Origin: Bacteroidales bacterium Bact_22
Lineage (GTDB): Bacteria > Bacteroidota > Bacteroidia > Bacteroidales > F082
Assembly: GCA_001603665.1 (NCBI GenBank)
Contig: LUZN01000050.1
Location: forward strand, 1-36,122
DNA length: 36,122 nucleotides
Reading direction: 5' to 3'
Shown: piece after piece, positions 1 to 9,077 of the stretch
Numbering within the stretch: position 1 is the stretch's first letter
Layout: every line of letters begins with the position of its first letter
Notes under the pieces: model-generated
Databases searched by the model: none
What the model saw: the letters and a program-made list of their open reading frames with translations, nothing else
What the model was told of the DNA's origin: nothing
Program-made: the position numbers and the translations under genes

Positions 1-6
1 TCAATA

Positions 7-79
7 TTTTTGGTTATCATTTTTCGGCTGGTCGTCTCCCATTCGGGAGCCGAAGGCCTTCAAAATTGATAATCAAAAA
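7..79 (+). repeat. Palindromic intergenic repeat, copy 1
   Basis: Outer arms at 7-19 (TTTTTGGTTATCA) and 67-79 (TGATAATCAAAAA) pair at 12 of 13 positions. The core between them contains GGCTGGTC, a central hairpin CTCCC-attc-GGGAG, and GAAGGCC. The same core recurs at 92-165 (inverted), 21313-21389 and, deleted, at 25759-25791. It lies downstream of mutS. I do not recognise a named family; a REP-like or MITE-like element, or a structured 3'-end element, is possible. Confidence 0.75.
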
Positions 80-91
80 CCTTATAATTGG

Positions 92-165
92 ATAATTAGT
101 CACCAATTTCGCAGGCCTTCAGCTTTCGAAGAAAGGTGACCAGCCAAGGAATGGTGACTGATTAT
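92..165 (-). repeat. Palindromic intergenic repeat, copy 2 (inverted)
   Basis: Outer arms at 92-105 (ATAATTAGTCACCA) and 152-165 pair at 13 of 14 positions. Read on the minus strand, the core again has GGCTGGTC and GAAGGCC. Its central stem is CTTTC/GAAAG instead of CTCCC/GGGAG, so both sides of the stem changed together. The right arm touches the mutS stop codon at 165-167. Copies 1 and 2 sit 12 nt apart in opposite orientation. Confidence 0.75.
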
Positions 166-2771
166 TAATAATTCTTCAACATTTTTTTGATTTCGTTGAG
201 CTTCATCAGTGCTTCAACAGGAGTCAAAGTGTCGATGTTTATGTTGAGGATATCGTCTTTGATTTGCAGCAAAAGCGGGTCGTCGAGCTGGATAAAGCTG
301 AGCTGCATGTTATCCATCTGCTTACTCTCCTTGATGGCCTCGTCGAGGTTGTCGTGAGAATGCGATTTTTCAAGCATCGAAAGCAACGCATCGGCCCTGT
401 CGATGACTTTGCGCGGCATTCCTGCCATGGCGGCCACGTGGATACCGAAGCTATGGGCGCTTCCTCCCTTCTTAAGCTTTCTCAAAAACACCACCTTGTT
501 GCCGACTTCCTTCACCGACACATGGTAGTTTTTGATTCTGCTGAACGAGGCTTCCATCTCGTTAAGTTCATGATAATGAGTGGCAAACATCACCTTCGCG
601 CGCATCGTCGGGTGCTCGTGTAGGTACTCGGTTATCGCCCACGCAATGCTGATGCCGTCGTAAGTACTGGTGCCTCGGCCAATCTCGTCGAGCAAAATAA
701 GACTGCGGTTCGAGACGTTGTTCAAAATAGAGGCCGTCTCGTTCATCTCCACCATGAACGTGGACTCGCCGGAAGATATATTGTCGCTTGCTCCCACACG
801 GGTGAATATCTTATCAACAAGGCCGATGCGCGCGGCTGACGCAGGCACGAAAGAGCCAATCTGCGCCATCAGAACTATGAGCGCAGTCTGACGCAGCAAC
901 GCCGACTTACCCGACATGTTCGGGCCCGTGATAATCATGATTTGCTGCTTCTCACGGTCGAGGTATACGTCGTTGGAGATATACTCCTCGCCCACCGGCA
1001 TCATCTGCTCGATAACGGGATGCCTACCTTCTTTAATATCAATAACGTACGACTCGTCGACGGTCGGCATCACGTAATTATTGTTCAACGCGATGTATCC
1101 GAAGTTGACCAGACAGTCGATCTTTCCAACTAAAGCCGCGTCAAGCTGAATCGGAGCCACAAACTCCGCCGTGGCGTTCACGAGCTCGGCATAAACGCGC
1201 TCTTCGATGACTTGAATCTTCTCTTCAGCGCCAAGTATCTTCTGCTCGTATTCCTTCAGCTCCTCAGTGATGTAACGCTCCGCATTGGCCAGTGTTTGCT
1301 TGCGGATCCACTCGGCCGGGACCTTGTCTTTGTGGGTGTTTGTCACCTCGAGATAATATCCGAAAACGTTGTTATATCCAATCTTCAGCGATGAAATTCC
1401 CGTCAGTTCTGCCTCGCGTTTTTGGATATTAATAAGGTAATCTTTGCCAGAGCGCGACAAGTTGCGCAAATCGTCGAGTTCTTCGTTGACGCCTTCCGCA
1501 ATAAAATTGCCTTTCGAGGTCACTGCCGGCGCATCCTGACGAATCTCTTTTTTAATTCTATTTCTTATTGATTCACAAGGATTTAACTGCTCAGCAAAGG
1601 CTTTCATCGAGGCATTGTCGCTATCCTTGCAAAGGTCGCGGATCACTTCGATTTGCTCGAGGGCATACGAGACCTGAAGGAGCTCGCGAGGGTTTACCCG
1701 AGCGAGCGACACTTTGGAGATTAGTCGTTCGAGATCACCTACTTGACGGATAGCATCCTGGAATTTGGCGATGACATCTCTGTTTTTATAAAAATAATCG
1801 ACAACATCGTATCTCGCCTGAATCTGCTCTTTGTTTTTCAGCGGAAGCGAGATCCAACGGCGCAGCAGTCGCGAACCCATAGGCGACACTGTCTTGTCGA
1901 TGACATCGATAAGCGTCTTCGCGTTAGGATTTGGGGTATTCAGCAATTCCAGATTTCTGATTGTGAACTTGTCGAGCCACACAAACTGCCCTTGATCGAT
2001 TCGCGAAAGCGAGGTGATATAGTCGATCTTATCGTGCTGTGTTTCATGCAGATAATGTATCGCAGCGCCAGCAGCCACTATGCCTTTCGGAAAATCGTCG
2101 ACACCGAAGCCTTTCAGCGAAGCGGTGTTGAAATGACGCGTCAGAATATCGTTGGCATAATCGTCGGTAAACACCCAATCGTCGAAAACCGTCAAAAAGT
2201 ATTTATCGCTGAAAGCCTCAATAAAATCACGCCTTTTATTACGCTGACAAAGCACTTCCGAAGGGTTGAAACTCTGCAGAAGCTTGTCGATATATTCATT
2301 ATTGCCTTGAGTGAGATAAAATTCACCCGTAGATACGTCCAAAAATGCTATTCCACTCTCATTTTTCTCGAGATGCACCGAAGCAAGGAAGTTATTCTCC
2401 TTCTGATCTAAAACATTGTCGTTGTAAGTGATACCAGGCGTAACCAACTCAACCACGCCGCGTTTCACTATGCCTTTAGCCGTCTTCGGATCCTCAAGTT
2501 GTTCACACACAGCGACTTTCAAGCCTGCACGCACCAGTTTCGGCAGATATGTGTCGAGCGCATGATGCGGAAAACCCGCCAACTCAACGCTCTGCGCCGT
2601 AGCACTTGAACGCTTCGTCAGAACAATACCCAAAATATCGGCCGCCTTTGCCGCGTCATCCCCGTACGTCTCATAAAAATCGCCCACGCGGTACAACAGC
2701 ATCGCTTCAGGGTATTTCGCCTTGAATGCATAATACTGCCGCATTAATGGTGTATCGTTAGGATTTGCCAT
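165..2771 (-). CDS. mutS: DNA mismatch repair protein MutS
   Basis: This is a cytoplasmic ATPase that finds base mismatches and small loops and recruits MutL. The 868 residues match the family length. The N-terminal mismatch-binding domain has the stacking Phe and Glu in GDFYET (F32, E34). The connector and lever/clamp regions follow. The ATPase domain has Walker A GPNMSGKS at 616-623, Walker [11 protein letters not shown] near 691, and the ATHYHEL motif. The C-terminal helical tail is short. The start is ATG at 2771, 45 nt below a TAATTTTG box, and the first residues ([13 protein letters not shown]) match the usual MutS start. It is divergent from an RNA methyltransferase gene. No broken motif was seen, so mismatch repair should work. 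The call is secure. Confidence 0.98.
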   Translation of the reverse strand: MANPNDTPLMRQYYAFKAKYPEAMLLYRVGDFYETYGDDAAKAADILGIVLTKRSSATAQSVELAGFPHHALDTYLPKLVRAGLKVAVCEQLEDPKTAKGIVKRGVVELVTPGITYNDNVLDQKENNFLASVHLEKNESGIAFLDVSTGEFYLTQGNNEYIDKLLQSFNPSEVLCQRNKRRDFIEAFSDKYFLTVFDDWVFTDDYANDILTRHFNTASLKGFGVDDFPKGIVAAGAAIHYLHETQHDKIDYITSLSRIDQGQFVWLDKFTIRNLELLNTPNPNAKTLIDVIDKTVSPMGSRLLRRWISLPLKNKEQIQARYDVVDYFYKNRDVIAKFQDAIRQVGDLERLISKVSLARVNPRELLQVSYALEQIEVIRDLCKDSDNASMKAFAEQLNPCESIRNRIKKEIRQDAPAVTSKGNFIAEGVNEELDDLRNLSRSGKDYLINIQKREAELTGISSLKIGYNNVFGYYLEVTNTHKDKVPAEWIRKQTLANAERYITEELKEYEQKILGAEEKIQVIEERVYAELVNATAEFVAPIQLDAALVGKIDCLVNFGYIALNNNYVMPTVDESYVIDIKEGRHPVIEQMMPVGEEYISNDVYLDREKQQIMIITGPNMSGKSALLRQTALIVLMAQIGSFVPASAARIGLVDKIFTRVGASDNISSGESTFMVEMNETASILNNVSNRSLILLDEIGRGTSTYDGISIAWAITEYLHEHPTMRAKVMFATHYHELNEMEASFSRIKNYHVSVKEVGNKVVFLRKLKKGGSAHSFGIHVAAMAGMPRKVIDRADALLSMLEKSHSHDNLDEAIKESKQMDNMQLSFIQLDDPLLLQIKDDILNINIDTLTPVEALMKLNEIKKMLKNY

Positions 2772-2815
2772 GACTCAGTGAAAATAAAAAATGAGATACT
2801 GATGCTAATAATGCA

Positions 2816-2848
2816 CAAAATTACACTTTTTTCCTGAAACTTCACCAA
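2816..2848 (-). promoter_or_regulatory. mutS promoter
   Basis: On the minus strand TAATTTTG (2816-2823) matches the Bacteroidetes -7 consensus TAnnTTTG. A TTG at 2846-2848 lies 22 nt upstream. The box is about 45 nt above the mutS ATG. Confidence 0.55.
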
Positions 2849-2857
2849 AAATTTTCA

Positions 2858-2865
2858 TATTTTTG
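2858..2865 (+). promoter_or_regulatory. -7 box for the RNA methyltransferase gene
   Basis: TATTTTTG matches TAnnTTTG and ends 16 nt before the ATG at 2882, which implies a leader of only about 10 nt. No clear -33 box was seen. It lies just upstream of the mutS -33 element, so the two promoters are back to back. Confidence 0.5.
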
Positions 2866-2881
2866 CAAAAATTTTTCACCT

Positions 2882-3415
2882 ATGCGAAAACTGACAATGC
2901 CGGAGCTGAATCGCTTGAATGTCGCTGATTATCACAGTGTTACAAAATTACCAGTGATAATCGTGCTCGACAACATCCGTTCGATGGAGAACGTGGGCTC
3001 GTTTTTCCGCACAGCCGACGCTTTCCGCATCGAAACCATCTATCTCTGCGGCATCACAGCCCGTCCGCCTCATCGCGAGATTCACAAAACAGCGCTGGGA
3101 GCCGACGATAGTGTGGCTTGGCAGTATTTCGCAACGACGGCCGAGGCCTGCGAGCACCTTAAAGATATGGGATATCGCATTTTTGCTGTCGAGCAGGTCG
3201 AAGGCAGCATCATGCTCGACGAGTTCAACACTCCGGAGAAGTCGGCGTATATATTTGGTAATGAAGTGGATGGAGTCGACGACGCGGTTTTGAACTATTG
3301 CGAGCAGGCCGTTGAGATACCTCAAAAAGGCACAAAACACTCTCTAAATGTGTCGGTTAGCGCAGGAATTGTGATGTTTCATCTCTTCGAAGACCTGAAA
3401 AACGTCTTGAAATAA
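2882..3415 (+). CDS. TrmH/SpoU-family RNA methyltransferase
   Basis: This is an S-adenosylmethionine-dependent RNA 2'-O-ribose methyltransferase of the SPOUT (trefoil-knot) class. All three family motifs are visible. Motif 1 is NIRSMENVGSFFRTADAF with its Asn and Arg (about residues 31-48). Motif 2 is FGNEVDGV. Motif 3 is KGTKHSLNVSVSAGIVMF near the C-terminus, which builds the knot and the SAM pocket. At 177 residues it is a minimal catalytic domain without the extra RNA-binding domain of RlmB-type enzymes, so the tRNA or rRNA target cannot be assigned. It is monocistronic, with its own -7 box and a separate promoter before the next gene. Confidence 0.9.
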   Translation: MRKLTMPELNRLNVADYHSVTKLPVIIVLDNIRSMENVGSFFRTADAFRIETIYLCGITARPPHREIHKTALGADDSVAWQYFATTAEACEHLKDMGYRIFAVEQVEGSIMLDEFNTPEKSAYIFGNEVDGVDDAVLNYCEQAVEIPQKGTKHSLNVSVSAGIVMFHLFEDLKNVLK

Positions 3416-3472
3416 TATCTTAACTGATTGATTATCATTGTTTTAAACAATTTTTTATTTTTTTATTTTTTT

Positions 3473-3505
3473 TTGATTTTTCAATTAAAAAAAACTGTAT
3501 TTTTG
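3473..3505 (+). promoter_or_regulatory. Promoter of the OmpA-like gene
   Basis: The -7 box is TATTTTTG at 3498-3505, with TTG at 3473-3475, 22 nt upstream. The surrounding 3451-3490 stretch is almost pure A/T and may act as an UP-type element for a strongly expressed gene. The leader is about 45 nt and the start region is A-rich (AAAATTAATAATTATG). Confidence 0.65.
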
Positions 3506-3554
3506 TAGCTTGAATTGAAAAGAGGAATATAAATAGTTCAAAAAATTAATAATT

Positions 3555-4886
3555 ATGACAAAAACTACATTCAAATCATTGCTTTTCATCGCATTAGCAA
3601 TCATCCCTATGGCCTTCTACGGTCAGGAAAAGACAGCCTCCAACAACTGGTTTATCGGTATTGAAGGTGGTGCAACACAAATGTTTGCTGATAACGAGGC
3701 ATTCGTAATGGATCAGACAAGCTGGGATGCAGGTCTCTTCGGCGGTTTGACAGTCAAGAACGCATTGTCATTCTATGTTGACCTCGGTTATGTTAACCTG
3801 AAGGGTAAGAATGGCGATTGGATGACAATCGACGAGTGCAACTTGTTCCAAGGCAACTTCAATGTTGGTTATAACGTTCTCCAACTCTTCGGATTCGATC
3901 CTGATCGCCGTTGGAGCGTCATGCCACACTTTGGATTAGGTGCCATCATGCACAGAACAAAATCTACAATTAACGGCAACGTCATTAAGAACGGTTACGA
4001 TGAGGACGGTGCTGTCGAAGGTCACGGTTTCGGTGGCAGAAAAGCTGTTTACACCAACAACTTCGGTCTTAAGGTCGGTTATGCAATTTCACAGAGATTC
4101 GACCTCGGCCTCGACTTTGTTGCAGTGAAGACAGACACTGAAGGTTTGGATAACTGGATTCACGGCAAACACAGCGACTACTACGGTTATGCTAACCTCT
4201 CACTCGCTTATAAGTTCGGCCGTAAGGAAATTAAACCTTGCCCGGATTGCCCAGAATGCCCAGAAGCTGAAGAGTACAACTGCGACGTTTGCAAAGACGC
4301 TATCGAAAAGGCAGCTAAAGACGCAGTTGAAGAGGCTATGAAGAACTACCAGCCAGCTCCTGCACAGGAAGCCGCTGCTCCAGAAGAGGAGAAAGCCGAC
4401 GACGCCGAGTCAATGGAGAAGAACTGGGAAGAGAAAGACATTCACCTCTCATTCAAAGTCGGAAAAGCTGAAGTGAAAGACACTCAGGCCAACAAGGACG
4501 AAGTGAAGAAAGTCAGCGAAGACATCGAGAACGGTAGAGACGTCAACAAGATTAAGACTGTCGGTTATGCTTCACCAGAGGGTAACGACGATCAGAATCA
4601 GAAGCTTTCAGAAGACCGCGCAAAGGCAACAGCCGAGTACATCGAGAAGAACCTCGGTGACAACGCAGAAGGCATCACATTCGAGTCAAAAGGCATGGGT
4701 TCAGACTGGGACGGCTTCTACAAAGCCCTCGCAGCATCAAACATCCAGGCTAAGGACAAGATCGCAAAGCAGCTTAAAGATTCAGAAGATCCAACAGCTA
4801 CTTTGAACGAGATGAGAACCAAGTATCCGGAACTTGAAGAGATCCTCAACTCACTCAGAGTGACGAGAGTTTACATCAACAAGTAA
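3555..4886 (+). CDS. OmpA-family outer membrane porin
   Basis: This is probably a major outer-membrane protein that ties the outer membrane to peptidoglycan. A signal peptide covers residues 1 to about 23 (MTKTTFKSLL then a hydrophobic core, cleaved near YGQ). An 8-strand-type beta-barrel follows (about 30-224) with alternating aromatic strands. Next is a Cys-rich linker with C229, C232, C235, C243 and C246. A Glu/Lys/Ala-rich helical spacer leads to a C-terminal OmpA-like domain (about 290-443) with the peptidoglycan-binding region TVGYASPEGND and LSEDRAKATAEYI. Codon use is strongly restricted (repeated ggt, aag, gaa, gac), as expected for an abundant protein. It has its own promoter and ends at a strong terminator. 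Whether it is a true pore or only structural cannot be read from sequence. Confidence 0.92.
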   Translation: MTKTTFKSLLFIALAIIPMAFYGQEKTASNNWFIGIEGGATQMFADNEAFVMDQTSWDAGLFGGLTVKNALSFYVDLGYVNLKGKNGDWMTIDECNLFQGNFNVGYNVLQLFGFDPDRRWSVMPHFGLGAIMHRTKSTINGNVIKNGYDEDGAVEGHGFGGRKAVYTNNFGLKVGYAISQRFDLGLDFVAVKTDTEGLDNWIHGKHSDYYGYANLSLAYKFGRKEIKPCPDCPECPEAEEYNCDVCKDAIEKAAKDAVEEAMKNYQPAPAQEAAAPEEEKADDAESMEKNWEEKDIHLSFKVGKAEVKDTQANKDEVKKVSEDIENGRDVNKIKTVGYASPEGNDDQNQKLSEDRAKATAEYIEKNLGDNAEGITFESKGMGSDWDGFYKALAASNIQAKDKIAKQLKDSEDPTATLNEMRTKYPELEEILNSLRVTRVYINK

Positions 4887-4910
4887 GAAAAGCTTGACTT
4901 GAAAAACAAA

Positions 4911-4940
4911 AAGCCTCCGAGATTTCGGAGGCTTTTTTAT
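4911..4940. terminator. Bidirectional intrinsic terminator
   Basis: A perfect 10-bp stem, AAGCCTCCGA (4911-4920) with TCGGAGGCTT (4925-4934), has a 4-nt loop. It is followed by a T run and preceded by an A run, so it can work both ways. It lies between the converging OmpA-like and deoxynucleoside kinase genes. Confidence 0.93.
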
Positions 4941-4943
4941 TTA

Positions 4944-5582
4944 TCACAATACCAAGCGGTGGATTCCAACGTCGTAAGGCTGATTGATGGCGTCCACCAC
5001 CTTTTCGTAGTCTTTCCTGTTTGCAACAAAATCGATGTTATTAGTATCCAAAATCAAGATACGCATATCGTTCTGCTGTTTGATGAAATCGAAATAACCC
5101 TGCTGCAGATGCTCGAGATACGAATCGTCGATCTTCTGCTCGTAATCGCGGCCGCGCTTGCGGATATTAAACTGCAGATGCTCCACATCGAGATAAAGAT
5201 ACACCATCAGCTCAGGCTTCGGGATATTCGAAAAGATGATATTGAAAAACCTTGAAAACAGGTCGTATTCGTCGGGTTGAAGATTCTCGCGAGAGAAAAT
5301 CAGTGACTTGGCTACATAATAATCGGAGATGATAAAATCGTGGAAGAGGTCGAGGTTGCCCAGCTTATCCTTCAGCTGCTGAAAACGCAACGCGAGGAAG
5401 GTCATCTCAACCTGAAAGGCATATTTGTCGGGATTCTCGTAAAATTTGGCAAGGAACGGGTTCTTGTCAGGCTCAAATTCCTCAAGAATCAATTTTCCGT
5501 TGAAATCCTGAGAAATCTTCGTCGAGAGCGTCGTCTTACCAGCGCCCATCGTACCTTCAATCGCCACGAAATTATATCTCAT
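4944..5582 (-). CDS. Deoxynucleoside kinase family protein
   Basis: It likely phosphorylates deoxynucleosides for nucleotide salvage in the cytoplasm. The P-loop is GTMGAGKTT at residues 10-18. The family's (S)DYxxxKS motif is present in a segment starting SDYYVAKSLIF, and an Arg-rich lid (RKRGRDYEQ) follows later. The frame stays open upstream to 5624, but the ATG at 5582 is preferred: it gives the standard start MRYNFVAIEG and lies 8 nt after the folK stop. The resulting 212 residues fit the family. It forms an operon with folK and ends at the terminator at 4911-4940. Substrate preference (dA, dG, dC or T) cannot be read from sequence. Confidence 0.88.
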   Translation of the reverse strand: MRYNFVAIEGTMGAGKTTLSTKISQDFNGKLILEEFEPDKNPFLAKFYENPDKYAFQVEMTFLALRFQQLKDKLGNLDLFHDFIISDYYVAKSLIFSRENLQPDEYDLFSRFFNIIFSNIPKPELMVYLYLDVEHLQFNIRKRGRDYEQKIDDSYLEHLQQGYFDFIKQQNDMRILILDTNNIDFVANRKDYEKVVDAINQPYDVGIHRLVL

Positions 5583-5590
5583 AACACCTA

Positions 5591-6088
5591 TTAATATATA
5601 TTCACTTTCCCGGCATCTTGACATTCGTCAAGAAGCTGAAGGTTTGTCTTTTTCATGACCGGATGCACATAATCCGGAGCGATATCGCAGAGCGGCAACA
5701 ATGTGAACCTACGCTCATGTAGATGCGGATGCGGCGCATTAACCATCTGAGTATCAATTATTATTTCATTACCAAAATAAAGGATATCCAGATCCATCGG
5801 ACGCGACACATAACCCTCGTGCGGTACGCTGCGATCACGGCCCAGCTCCTTCTCAATCTCCAACAACACCCCCATCAACGCATCGGGCGAAAAGGCCGTT
5901 TCAACCTTCACAACCTGATTCAAGAACCAATGCTCCGACTTGAAACCCCACGGCTCCGATTCGTAGAGACGCGACTTGGCGACAATCTTTCCACACCTCT
6001 CACCTATCATCTTACTTGCCTGATTTACAAGAAGTTCACGATCGCCTAGATTCGAGCCCAACAAAACGAAAACCGATTCCAAAGCCAT
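5591..6088 (-). CDS. folK: 6-hydroxymethyl-7,8-dihydropterin pyrophosphokinase (HPPK)
   Basis: It transfers pyrophosphate from ATP to 6-hydroxymethyl-dihydropterin, a cytoplasmic step of folate synthesis. Family marks occur in order: LLGSNLGD near the N-terminus, YESEPWGF, the Asn of LNQVVKV, EIEKELGR, the signature RPMDLDILYFG with its two metal-binding Asp, and PHPHLHERRFTLLPL. The 165 residues are the usual single-domain length, with no fused FolB or FolP. It is the first gene of a two-gene operon with the deoxynucleoside kinase, which begins 8 nt past its stop, and is divergent from sppA. Confidence 0.95.
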   Translation of the reverse strand: MALESVFVLLGSNLGDRELLVNQASKMIGERCGKIVAKSRLYESEPWGFKSEHWFLNQVVKVETAFSPDALMGVLLEIEKELGRDRSVPHEGYVSRPMDLDILYFGNEIIIDTQMVNAPHPHLHERRFTLLPLCDIAPDYVHPVMKKTNLQLLDECQDAGKVNIY

Positions 6089-6113
6089 GAAAAAAATTTT
6101 GCCTTACAACATG

Positions 6114-6121
6114 CAAATATA
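6114..6121 (-). promoter_or_regulatory. -7 box of the folK operon
   Basis: TATATTTG on the minus strand fits TAnnTTTG, 25 nt above the folK ATG. It is packed against the sppA box in a 70-nt divergent gap. Confidence 0.55.
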
Positions 6122-6134
6122 ATGAAAGAAATTG

Positions 6135-6142
6135 TATCTTTG
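6135..6142 (+). promoter_or_regulatory. -7 box of the sppA operon
   Basis: TATCTTTG on the plus strand, 16 nt before the sppA ATG at 6159. No clear -33 box at the usual distance. Confidence 0.5.
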
Positions 6143-6158
6143 AAAAAAATTTTAAACA

Positions 6159-7922
6159 ATGAAACAGTTCTTTAAATTTATGTTTGCCTCATGCCTAGGA
6201 TCGGCATTGATGCTTATAGTTTTGATGATTGTGCTGATCTGCATGGTGGGCTCAGGCTCCAGCAATAAAATCAGCGTAAAACCGAAATCGGTGCTCTACA
6301 TGAATCTCAACTACGAAATCCCTGAGAGAACCACCGACGGCGACTTCACCGCGGCTCTGATGGGACTGCAGAACAGCAACGCTGACAACTCAGGTTTGAA
6401 CGACATAATAGCCAATATCGAAGCGGCGAAAGACGACGACAACATCGCCGGAATCTTCCTCGAGCTCTCGTCGACCAACACTTCGACGGCCAATATCGAG
6501 GAACTGCGTCATCATATTGCAAACTTCAAGGAATCGGGCAAATTTGTGCTCACCTATGGAGAGTCGTTGTCGCAAGGCGCCTATTACCTTGCCACAGCAG
6601 GCAATGAGATTTATCTCAACCCTGACGGCATGCTCGACATCCACGGAATGGCATCGCAGATAATGTTTTACAAACGTCTGTTAGATAAACTCGACATCGA
6701 GATTCAGATCATACGCGGCCCGAACAACAGATTCAAGAGCGCTGTTGAGCCTTATTTCCTCGACAAGATGAGTGACGCCAATCGCGAGCAGATGACCAAG
6801 CTGCTTAACACCATGTGGAACAAGATTGTCGACGACATCAGCGCGTCGAGAGGCATCAGCCCTGTGAAAATCAACCAACTGGCCGATGAACTTGCTCTTA
6901 CATTCGACGCCAAGATCGCACTCGAAGAAGGCTTCGTCGACGGACTGGCCTACAGAGATGAGATCATCGCCCGCATAAAAGATCTTGCTGGCATCGATAA
7001 AGCTAAGAAAATCAACGTGTTGACTAACTCACAGTACGCCAGCGCACGGCCTGAGCCGAAGGCGAAGGCCGATAAGATTGCCGTCATCTATGCTAACGGA
7101 CAGATTCAAGACGGTGAAGGCGACGACTCAACCATAGGCTCAACGACATTGTCAAAAGCCATCCGCGAGGCACGCGAAAACAAGAAGGTGAAAGCCATCG
7201 TCATGCGTGTGAACTCTCCCGGCGGCAGCGCCTTGGCATCGGAAGTCATCCGCAGAGAAGTCGAGCTGGCAAAAGCCGAGAAGCCATTCATCATCTCAAT
7301 GGGAAGCTACGCAGCATCGGGCGGTTACTGGATCTCGACGGAAGGCGACTACATCTTCGCCGACCCGACGACTTTGACTGGCTCTATCGGCGTTTTCGGC
7401 ACCATCCCGAATGCCAAGAAGTTCCTCAACGAGACAGTGGGGTTGACATTCGACGTGGTGAAGACCAACAAAAATGCCGACTTCGGCAGCTTGACCGAGC
7501 CTCTTACCGACTACCAGAAAGAGCTGATGCAGAAATACGTGGGTAACACCTACAACGACTTCACCGCATTGGTGGCCCGCACCCGCGGACTGCGCCAGAG
7601 CTATGTCGACAGCATCGGACAAGGCAGAGTGTGGGCTGGCGCCGACGCCATTGAGATTGGCCTCGTCGATGAGCTTGGCGGTCTCGACAAAGCCATCGCC
7701 TATGCCGCTGAAAAGGCCAACCTGACAGATTATTCTCTCAAAGACTATCCGAAACAAAAGGATATGATGGAGATGTTGCTCAGTGGCAGCGTTCAGGAAC
7801 CTTACACTAAAGCATTGTTAAAGAAGAAGTTAGGCAAAAACTACACATATATCGAGACTGTCGAGAACATGTCGAAGCTCGATGGCGTTCAGGCTTTGAT
7901 GCCATTCCTCATTGTTGAATAA
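6159..7922 (+). CDS. sppA: Signal peptide peptidase SppA, 67-kDa type
   Basis: This inner-membrane serine protease, with its active site outside the cytoplasm, degrades cleaved signal peptides. One N-terminal membrane segment (about residues 10-31) is followed by two tandem peptidase S49 repeats. The catalytic Lys lies in the N-terminal repeat in NNRFKSAVEPYF (K193). The nucleophile Ser is in the C-terminal repeat in YAASGGYW (S387), followed by TLTGSIGVFG. The length of 587 residues fits the double-domain form. The next gene starts 6 nt after its stop, so the two are almost surely cotranscribed. Confidence 0.96.
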   Translation: MKQFFKFMFASCLGSALMLIVLMIVLICMVGSGSSNKISVKPKSVLYMNLNYEIPERTTDGDFTAALMGLQNSNADNSGLNDIIANIEAAKDDDNIAGIFLELSSTNTSTANIEELRHHIANFKESGKFVLTYGESLSQGAYYLATAGNEIYLNPDGMLDIHGMASQIMFYKRLLDKLDIEIQIIRGPNNRFKSAVEPYFLDKMSDANREQMTKLLNTMWNKIVDDISASRGISPVKINQLADELALTFDAKIALEEGFVDGLAYRDEIIARIKDLAGIDKAKKINVLTNSQYASARPEPKAKADKIAVIYANGQIQDGEGDDSTIGSTTLSKAIREARENKKVKAIVMRVNSPGGSALASEVIRREVELAKAEKPFIISMGSYAASGGYWISTEGDYIFADPTTLTGSIGVFGTIPNAKKFLNETVGLTFDVVKTNKNADFGSLTEPLTDYQKELMQKYVGNTYNDFTALVARTRGLRQSYVDSIGQGRVWAGADAIEIGLVDELGGLDKAIAYAAEKANLTDYSLKDYPKQKDMMEMLLSGSVQEPYTKALLKKKLGKNYTYIETVENMSKLDGVQALMPFLIVE

Positions 7923-7928
7923 ACTGAG

Positions 7929-9077
7929 ATGATACCAGAGCAGTTCGAAGATATCAGATCCTACATCGATGAAGAGATCCCGGCAGCAATGGAATACTTC
8001 ATCAACGACGAGACATCGCTCTCGTTGGCAAGATTGGTGCTTCCCGGCAAGTCGGACGACGAAGTCAAGGAGTTGCTGAGAAGCATCAAGACCACCGAGG
8101 AGTTTCAGCGCATCATGATGACGCGTTTTGTGAGACTCATAGTCACCACCTCAATGAAAGGCGTTGACACTCAAGGATTTAACCTTCTCGACAAGAAAAA
8201 AGCATATCTTTTCACGGGAAATCACCGCGACATCACCCTCGACGCGTTTATCCTGCAGATGTATATGCTCGACAACGGGCTTCAGACCTGTAACATCGCC
8301 TTTGGCGACAATCTCATACTGAATAAAACCATCGATGTTTTCGGCAAGACAAACAAGATGTTTAAAGTCATCAGATCGCAGAACGTCAGGGAGTTGGCTC
8401 AGAATTCGCAGCACCTTTCCGATTACATCAGATATCTCATCCGTGAAAACAAGTCCGTTTGGATTGCGCAGCGCAACGGCCGTACGAAAGACGGCAACGA
8501 CAAGACCGACCACGGACTGATCAGCATGTTTTCGATGTCGGGCGACAGGCAAAATCTGGTGCCAAACCTCGCTGAGTTGAACATCACCCCTATCGCCACG
8601 TCGTACGAATACGAGCCTTGCGCCATGATGAAGGCACGCGAGAGCTACCTCAAGGAGCGCGACGGCGTGTATGTGAAGAAGCCTATGGAAGATATGGACA
8701 GCATCGTTTCGGGACTCAGGAAGAAGAAAGGAACGATGAACATAGCTATTTGTCCGACAATCACTTACGAGGACCTAAAGCCGTTTGAGGGAGCCGACAA
8801 ACATGAGATTGTGCCCGCCGTCGCGGCTATGATCGACAAACGAATCTACGAAAACTATCGGCTGTATCCGAATAACTACATCGCAAGTGATTGGCTATCA
8901 GGAACTTCCACGTTTAAGAAGTATTATACTCAGGAAGACAAAGATGTGTTTAAAGCTTACTGCGATAAGATATTCTCGAAGCTTTATGAAGAGCTCGGAA
9001 ATGAGGCAGAGCCGAGGTTTACTGAGATTTTGCTTGGGATTTATGCGATTCCTGTAGAAAACAAATTAAATAGCTAA
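7929..9077 (+). CDS. LPLAT-type (1-acylglycerol-3-phosphate) acyltransferase-like protein
   Basis: This is a probable membrane-associated acyltransferase of phospholipid metabolism. The acceptor motif region is GNHRDITLDAF (near residue 98). It has His and Asp but is spaced HX5D rather than the textbook HX4D. A second conserved region, WIAQRNGRTKDGNDKTDHG, corresponds to the EGTRS-like glycerophosphate-binding block. No membrane segment or signal peptide is obvious in the 382 residues. It follows sppA by 6 nt. Its last 12 nt overlap the end of the converging ABC-F gene. The fold-level assignment is fairly safe; the exact acceptor is unknown. Confidence 0.75.
   Translation: MIPEQFEDIRSYIDEEIPAAMEYFINDETSLSLARLVLPGKSDDEVKELLRSIKTTEEFQRIMMTRFVRLIVTTSMKGVDTQGFNLLDKKKAYLFTGNHRDITLDAFILQMYMLDNGLQTCNIAFGDNLILNKTIDVFGKTNKMFKVIRSQNVRELAQNSQHLSDYIRYLIRENKSVWIAQRNGRTKDGNDKTDHGLISMFSMSGDRQNLVPNLAELNITPIATSYEYEPCAMMKARESYLKERDGVYVKKPMEDMDSIVSGLRKKKGTMNIAICPTITYEDLKPFEGADKHEIVPAVAAMIDKRIYENYRLYPNNYIASDWLSGTSTFKKYYTQEDKDVFKAYCDKIFSKLYEELGNEAEPRFTEILLGIYAIPVENKLNS

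Noticed and set aside
1..164. Insertion sequence or transposon end
   Set aside because: No transposase frame and no target duplication that I can define; two small palindromic repeats explain the symmetry.
1743..2411. 222-codon plus-strand frame opposite mutS
   Set aside because: Shadow of mutS codon bias; no homology that I can see and no start signals.
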